A stretch of DNA of 64,000 nt from an uncultured Paracoccaceae bacterium (GTDB taxonomy: Bacteria > Pseudomonadota > Alphaproteobacteria > Rhodobacterales > Rhodobacteraceae): contig CANLVP010000001.1 in assembly GCA_947494675.1 (NCBI GenBank), positions 744,001 to 808,000 on the forward strand, given 5' to 3'. The position numbers and the translations under genes are program-made. Position 1 is the stretch's first letter, and every line of letters starts with the position of its first letter. Below the pieces are notes generated by a model. That model did no database searches. It saw nothing but the letters and a program-made list of their open reading frames with translations, and had not been told where the DNA came from. Below are positions 59,910 to 64,000 of this stretch, piece by piece.

Positions 59910-61561
59910 CCGATGGCATCGCTGCGCCCTGCGGCGCGTCCTGAAAAGATGCAGCCGCCCAGAAACGTGCCCTCAAGCGCGTTGTGCCCGTGATAGCCGC
60001 CACCGCCGAAACCTGCGACCTCTCCGGCCGCAAAAAGCCCCGGAACCACAGCGCCATCTGCACCGACCATCTGACTGTCCAGATTGGTCTGTAAACCGCC
60101 CAGCGTCTTGCGGGTGATCAGGTTCAAACGCACTGCAATCAATGGCCCGTTGTCAGGATCAAGAAAGCGATGCGGCTTGGCCGTGCGCACCAACTTATCC
60201 CCGCGATAGGCCCGTGCGGCATTGATCGCGGTCACCTGCACGTCTTTGCTGAACCCATTGTCCACTTGGCTGTCGCGGGCGGCAATCTGGGCGCGCAGGT
60301 CTTCCACGTCGATCAACGGCTCATCCGTCAAACCATTCATCCCAGCGACCAAGTCTTCCAAAGTATCGGCGACCACAAAGTCTTCGCCATGCTCCTTGAA
60401 CGCCTCAACCGGGTCGGTCGCACGGCTGCCGGACAGGATGCGCTGCCTAATCACCTCACCCCATTTGGCGGAGGTGAAATCTGGGTTCTGCTCGGACCCC
60501 GACAGCGCAAATTCCTTTTTGATGACCTTCTGCGTCAGGACAAACCAACTGTAGTCATAGCCGCTCTCAAGGATCGCCTTGAACGTCCCATTGGTATCAA
60601 ACCCCGGCAGCGCGGGCGGGGCAAAGCGTTTGCCGGTGGCGTCAAACCACATCGACGACGGACCAGGCAAAATGCGGATGCCATGACGCGGCCAGATCGG
60701 ATCCCAGTTCTTGACGCCCTCGGTGTAGAACCACAGCCGGTCCTTGTTGATCAGATGCCCGCCCGCGTCCTGCGCGATCCCGATCATGCGGCCATCCACA
60801 TGGGCGGGCACGCCCGACAACATCCGCTGCGGCATCGGGCCGAGGCGGTCCACGGGCCAGACGCTTTCGATCATGTCAAAGTTGCCGCCAATCCCGCCGG
60901 AGGTGACCACGACGCTCGACGCGACAAATTGAAAATCGCCCGTCACATCGCGGTTGGTCGCAGCGCCTTGCACCGCCGGATCATCGGCCAGAATGGACCC
61001 CGCCACGCCCTTGGCCGCACCGCCCTGCATGTCGATATGATCTACCTGATGGCGGTATTTGAACGTGATGAGCCCCGCGTCCTCGTGGGCTTTGCAGCGC
61101 CTGATGAAATGTTCCAGCACACCAGGCCCCGTGCCCCAAGTGATGTGAAACCGTGGCACCGAATTGCCGTGGCCATCGGCAAAACCACCACCACGTTCAG
61201 CCCAGCCCACTACCGGAAACCAGCGCAGCCCCATGTCGTGCAGCCACGGCCGCATGTCACCGGCTGCAAAGTCGAGATAAGCCTCTGCCCACAGCCGAGG
61301 AAAGGCGTCTTGCGGTCCGTCGAACTGCGCCGATCCCATCCAGTCGTTCAGCGCCAAGGCATGGCTGTCCTTGATCCCCATCCGGCGCTGTTCCGGCGTG
61401 TCGATCATGAACAAGCCACCCAGCGACCAAAACGCCTGCCCGCCAAGGTTTTGCGGCCCCTCTTGGTCAAGGATCAGGACCGATTTGCCCCTGTCCCCCA
61501 GCTCTGCCGCTGCTGCAAGCCCCGCAAGGCCCGCGCCCACAATGATCACATCAGCTTGCAT
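59906..61561 (-). CDS. FAD-binding dehydrogenase (FAD_binding_2, KstD-like)
   Basis: Flavoprotein of 551 residues. Start [21 protein letters not shown] is the dinucleotide loop, followed by [21 protein letters not shown] and, near the end, [24 protein letters not shown], which closes the FAD site. It resembles 3-ketosteroid dehydrogenases and fumarate-reductase-type oxidoreductases; the substrate is unknown. ATG 61561 lies inside the end of the transporter gene (11-base overlap), so uptake and oxidation may be linked. Confidence 0.82.
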   Translation of the reverse strand: MQADVIIVGAGLAGLAAAAELGDRGKSVLILDQEGPQNLGGQAFWSLGGLFMIDTPEQRRMGIKDSHALALNDWMGSAQFDGPQDAFPRLWAEAYLDFAAGDMRPWLHDMGLRWFPVVGWAERGGGFADGHGNSVPRFHITWGTGPGVLEHFIRRCKAHEDAGLITFKYRHQVDHIDMQGGAAKGVAGSILADDPAVQGAATNRDVTGDFQFVASSVVVTSGGIGGNFDMIESVWPVDRLGPMPQRMLSGVPAHVDGRMIGIAQDAGGHLINKDRLWFYTEGVKNWDPIWPRHGIRILPGPSSMWFDATGKRFAPPALPGFDTNGTFKAILESGYDYSWFVLTQKVIKKEFALSGSEQNPDFTSAKWGEVIRQRILSGSRATDPVEAFKEHGEDFVVADTLEDLVAGMNGLTDEPLIDVEDLRAQIAARDSQVDNGFSKDVQVTAINAARAYRGDKLVRTAKPHRFLDPDNGPLIAVRLNLITRKTLGGLQTNLDSQMVGADGAVVPGLFAAGEVAGFGGGGYHGHNALEGTFLGGCIFSGRAAGRSDAIG

Positions 61562-62420
61562 GTTTGCGGCTCCGTAGCCAAAGCACAAAAGGGATCGCTG
61601 TCAGATACATGATGGCGCCATAGACGGCAGAAGGCAGACCAATCGTTGGGATACCCCCCGCGACACCGGCAATCAAAGGGGCCAGCGTGATGCCCAAGGT
61701 GCCGTTCTGAATGCCAACCTCAATCGAGATGGTCTTTTGCTCGGCCCAGGTCAGGCCAAAGCCCGCCCCGATGAAAAGCCCCGCCAGCATCGTCACGATG
61801 TTCAGCACCGCAAGCGCAGGCCCAAGCGAGGCGAAGTTCGCAACAAAAAGATCCCAGTTCGACGCAATCGCCGCCAAGACGATCAGTACAAACAGGACGC
61901 TGGCCAACACGACCAGTTTCGGCTCAACCCGTATGGCGAATTGCGGCGCAAAATGGCGGATCACCATGCCGATGGCCACCGGCAAGGCGGTGATCAGGAA
62001 CATCGCAAGTGCCAGTGACAGGACCGAAAACTCCGGTGCGTCCGCCCCCATGAAGTGTGCAACGGACCATCCGACAAACAGCGGCACGGTGATGATTGAT
62101 AGCAATGATATCAGCGCGGTCAGCGACACCGACAACGCCACATCGCCCTGCGCCAACCGCGAGACGACATTCGACGTGACCCCACCCGGACAGAAGGCGA
62201 GCAACATCACACCCGCCGCAATCGCCCCCGTCAGCCCAAAGGCAAGGATGACAATGTAGGCCACGATCGGGATCAAAAGCAGCTGACACAGCGCCCCGAT
62301 TGTGAACACCCATCCCCGCTCTGCCACGCGGCGAAAGTCGGCGGGGGTTAGTCCAATGCCAAGGCTTAGCATGATAACCGCCAGCGATAGCGGCAACACG
62401 ATATTCACGAGTATGTCCAA
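61551..62420 (-). CDS. Bile acid:sodium symporter family transporter
   Basis: Membrane transporter of 289 residues with nine to ten helices. Family marks: LTPADFRRVAERG at the first loop, FCPGGVTSNVVSRLAQGDVA, and SIEVGIQNGTLGITLA. It couples Na+ to the entry of organic anions. TTG 62420 is preferred because GGAG lies 5 bases before and it removes a long charged extension. Its end overlaps the FAD dehydrogenase start; the pair likely imports and oxidises one organic acid. Confidence 0.85.
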   Translation of the reverse strand: MDILVNIVLPLSLAVIMLSLGIGLTPADFRRVAERGWVFTIGALCQLLLIPIVAYIVILAFGLTGAIAAGVMLLAFCPGGVTSNVVSRLAQGDVALSVSLTALISLLSIITVPLFVGWSVAHFMGADAPEFSVLSLALAMFLITALPVAIGMVIRHFAPQFAIRVEPKLVVLASVLFVLIVLAAIASNWDLFVANFASLGPALAVLNIVTMLAGLFIGAGFGLTWAEQKTISIEVGIQNGTLGITLAPLIAGVAGGIPTIGLPSAVYGAIMYLTAIPFVLWLRSRKHAS

Positions 62421-62540
62421 GGTTGCTCCCCCCACATTTGTTCTGGCACCGGACCACATTGCGCGGTGCAAATCAATCGGCGGTGCGGGCCAGAAAAGCG
62501 GGCGTTGTCCCGCGTGTCTGCCCGCACTAGGGTCCGCCAT

Positions 62541-63230
62541 ATGACGAACTTAACCCCCACTCCGACGGCGCGACCTGCCGGTGTCATCTTTGATATGGAT
62601 GGCCTGTTGCTGGATACCGAACGGCTGTATTTCAACGCCTTTCGCCGCACCCTGACCGCGCTTGACTTGCCGCAGGACGACGCCCTGTTTCAAAGCCTGG
62701 TCGGCACCAATCTGACGCTCGGGAATGAACTGCTCACCGCTGGTCTTGCGGGCCGGGTGACGTTGCGGGAGTTCAATGCGGTGTGGGACGCTGACATTCA
62801 CGACCAGTTACAGTTGGGCATCCCCGTCAAATCCGGCGTCCGGGCATTTGCGGAGGCGCTTATTGAGACGGACATTCCCTACATCATCGCCACCAGCACG
62901 CGGACCGCGAAGGCCCATGATCACCTTGAACGCGCTGGAATTGCTGACCTTTTCACCGATGTGATTGGCGGCGAGCAGGTCAACGCCAGTAAACCCGCGC
63001 CTGACATCTACCTGAAAGCAGCCGCCCAGCTTGATTTGGACCCGCGCATTTGCGCCGCCTTTGAGGATTCCGAAAACGGCGTGCGCGCGGCCCATGCGGC
63101 AGGGATGATCACAGTGCAGGTGCCAGACGTCGTGCCGCCATCCGACGCACTGATCGCGCTTGGCCACCACATCGCGCCCAGCCTTTTGGACGGCGCACAA
63201 TTTCTTGGGCTTCACCCGGTGCCGTGCTAA
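62541..63230 (+). CDS. HAD-superfamily phosphatase (beta-phosphoglucomutase-like)
   Basis: 229 residues. HAD motif I is FDMDGLLLDTERLYF (Asp nucleophile), motif II IIATSTRT, motif III Lys in NASKPAPDIYLKA, motif IV AFEDSENGVRAA. The cap lies after motif I, as in the beta-phosphoglucomutase/phosphatase group. The substrate is unknown. ATG 62541 is selected; the frame is open upstream to 62466. Divergent from the transporter. Confidence 0.85.
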   Translation: MTNLTPTPTARPAGVIFDMDGLLLDTERLYFNAFRRTLTALDLPQDDALFQSLVGTNLTLGNELLTAGLAGRVTLREFNAVWDADIHDQLQLGIPVKSGVRAFAEALIETDIPYIIATSTRTAKAHDHLERAGIADLFTDVIGGEQVNASKPAPDIYLKAAAQLDLDPRICAAFEDSENGVRAAHAAGMITVQVPDVVPPSDALIALGHHIAPSLLDGAQFLGLHPVPC

Positions 63231-63240
63231 GTGACGCCGC

Positions 63241-63699
63241 ATGAGCGATTACATCACTTTCGAGGGCCGCGTCGTGCCGATGGTTTGGGGTGACAGCACC
63301 TATACCGTGCTGCCGTTGCCCGATGATGTGACCGCAGAATTGACCGCGCAGGGCGCACGCCGGGTTGAGGGTGAAATCAACGACCACCCCGTCAACCTTG
63401 CCCTGACCAAAGCACCCGTGATCTCGCAAACCTTTGTTTACGCGGGCAAATCCCTGTTGCGCGACTGCGACGTCACCCCAGGCGAAATGATCGAGGTGCG
63501 CCTGCGCAAGGCCGATCCCAACCTTGTCGAAACACCCCATGACGTCCTGCTCGCCTTGCGCGCCGCAGAGGTGATGGCGCATTGGGACGCTCTGACACCG
63601 GGCAAACAACGCGGCCTTTTGCATGGGGTCAACACCGCCAAACGGGCTGAAACACGGGCCAAGCGCCTTGCCGCCCTGATCACGGAGCTTCGCACCTGA
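63241..63699 (+). CDS. YdeI/OmpD-associated family protein with DUF1905
   Basis: 152 residues. First part is a DUF1905 barrel (MVWGDSTYTVLPLPDDVTAE, RRVEGEINDHPVNLALTKA) and the last part the YdeI helical tail (HWDALTPGKQRGLLHGVNTA and AKRLAALI). These proteins are linked to tolerance of envelope stress or peptides in enterics; the role here is unknown. It starts 10 bases after the HAD stop, and its stop overlaps the next gene by one base, so the three form an operon. Confidence 0.78.
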   Translation: MSDYITFEGRVVPMVWGDSTYTVLPLPDDVTAELTAQGARRVEGEINDHPVNLALTKAPVISQTFVYAGKSLLRDCDVTPGEMIEVRLRKADPNLVETPHDVLLALRAAEVMAHWDALTPGKQRGLLHGVNTAKRAETRAKRLAALITELRT

Positions 63700-64000
63700 T
63701 GCTACGCCAAATCCCGCGCGCTCCGCTGATCCTTGGTCTTGCTGGCCTGATCCCGTTTCTTTGGGGCGCGCTGACCCTGCTAATCCCGGACCTTGGGACT
63801 TGGGCACAACTGACCCTTGGTGGCCGCTTTACGGGCCCCTACGTACAGCTATCCTATGGCACGGTGATCCTGGCGTTCATGTCCGGTGTCCTTTGGGGTT
63901 TTGCCACGAAATCAGAGGGTTGGATCGGCTACGCCCTTTCTGTCATCCCTGCTCTTTGGGCGTTCTTCATGGTGGGTGGCGGACCAACATCTGCTGCCAT
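63699..64000 (+). CDS. DUF3429 membrane protein, 5' part only
   Basis: Starts at ATG 63699 in the stop of the previous gene (TGATG) and stays open for 100 codons to the window edge. Three hydrophobic stretches are visible (LILGLAGLIPFLWGALTLL, LSYGTVILAFMSGVLWGFAT and ALSVIPALWAFFMV), fitting DUF3429 small membrane proteins. Function unknown. Confidence 0.7.
   Translation, partial: MLRQIPRAPLILGLAGLIPFLWGALTLLIPDLGTWAQLTLGGRFTGPYVQLSYGTVILAFMSGVLWGFATKSEGWIGYALSVIPALWAFFMVGGGPTSAA

Noticed and set aside
60170-61612. 480-codon plus-strand frame opposite the FAD dehydrogenase
   Set aside because: Shadow of the real gene; composition rich in His/Arg/Pro with no domain, while the minus strand has a complete FAD fold.

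Overview
The window is chromosomal DNA of a member of the Rhodobacteraceae (Roseobacter group, Alphaproteobacteria). This rests on the protein sequences of RpoB, RpoC, EF-Tu and the 118-residue RpoZ, on the hprK-rapZ-EIIA-HPr cluster beside chvGI and pckA, on an ethylmalonyl-CoA-pathway dehydrogenase, and on family-restricted proteins such as DUF1491 and DUF6473. The genus was not determined. Most of the window is GC-rich core genome. No prophage, insertion sequence, CRISPR array, rRNA or integrase was seen.

Region 1 (1-24 kb) is the information-processing block, mostly on the minus strand: tuf, tRNA-Trp, secE, nusG, rplK-rplA, rplJ-rplL, rpoB and rpoC, in the classical bacterial order. The block is broken at several points by unrelated genes: a sulfotransferase-like protein and a DUF374 acyltransferase around tRNA-Trp; a methyltransferase, a cytochrome b561/Rieske-like pair and a LysM-solute-binding fusion between nusG and rplK; an LtaS-like protein between rplA and rplJ; and a glycosyltransferase between rplL and rpoB. 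A truncated copy of rpsJ lies downstream of tuf, separated from it by an AT-rich orphan gene.

Region 2 (24-34 kb) holds a glyoxalase-like protein, an Ala/Pro-rich orphan, parC, an SH3b protein, a short-chain dehydrogenase, a HIG1-type small membrane protein, a PduO-type cobalamin adenosyltransferase, etfBA, a DUF6473 protein, 3-hydroxybutyryl-CoA dehydrogenase and a PlsC-like acyltransferase. Region 3 (34.7-41 kb) is a regulatory cluster: HPr, EIIA, RapZ, HPr kinase, ChvG, ChvI on the minus strand, with pckA divergent.

Region 4 (41-56 kb) has tandem DUF3859 proteins, a TauE/SafE permease, methylsuccinyl-CoA dehydrogenase, an extended SDR, a META-domain lipoprotein, and then a long minus-strand run of tightly packed genes: rpoZ, rsh, DUF2062, pdxJ, small exported proteins, acpS, lepB, rnc, era, DUF1491, recO. 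folK and an NYN-domain protein are divergent near 56.2 kb. Region 5 (57-64 kb) has a membrane alpha/beta hydrolase, ispH, a FAD dehydrogenase overlapping a bile-acid-type transporter, a HAD phosphatase, a YdeI/DUF1905 protein and a partial DUF3429 gene.

Functionally, cobalamin adenosyltransferase, ETF, 3-hydroxybutyryl-CoA dehydrogenase and methylsuccinyl-CoA dehydrogenase fit acetyl-CoA assimilation by the ethylmalonyl-CoA pathway, and the ChvGI/PTS-like cluster beside pckA fits control of carbon flow to gluconeogenesis. The most unusual items are the rpsJ relic, the LysM-TRAP fusion, the b561/Rieske-like pair with an altered cluster motif, the 11-bp repeats upstream of tuf, the CGNCG-loop palindromes, and a 34-bp repeat found just after two stop codons.
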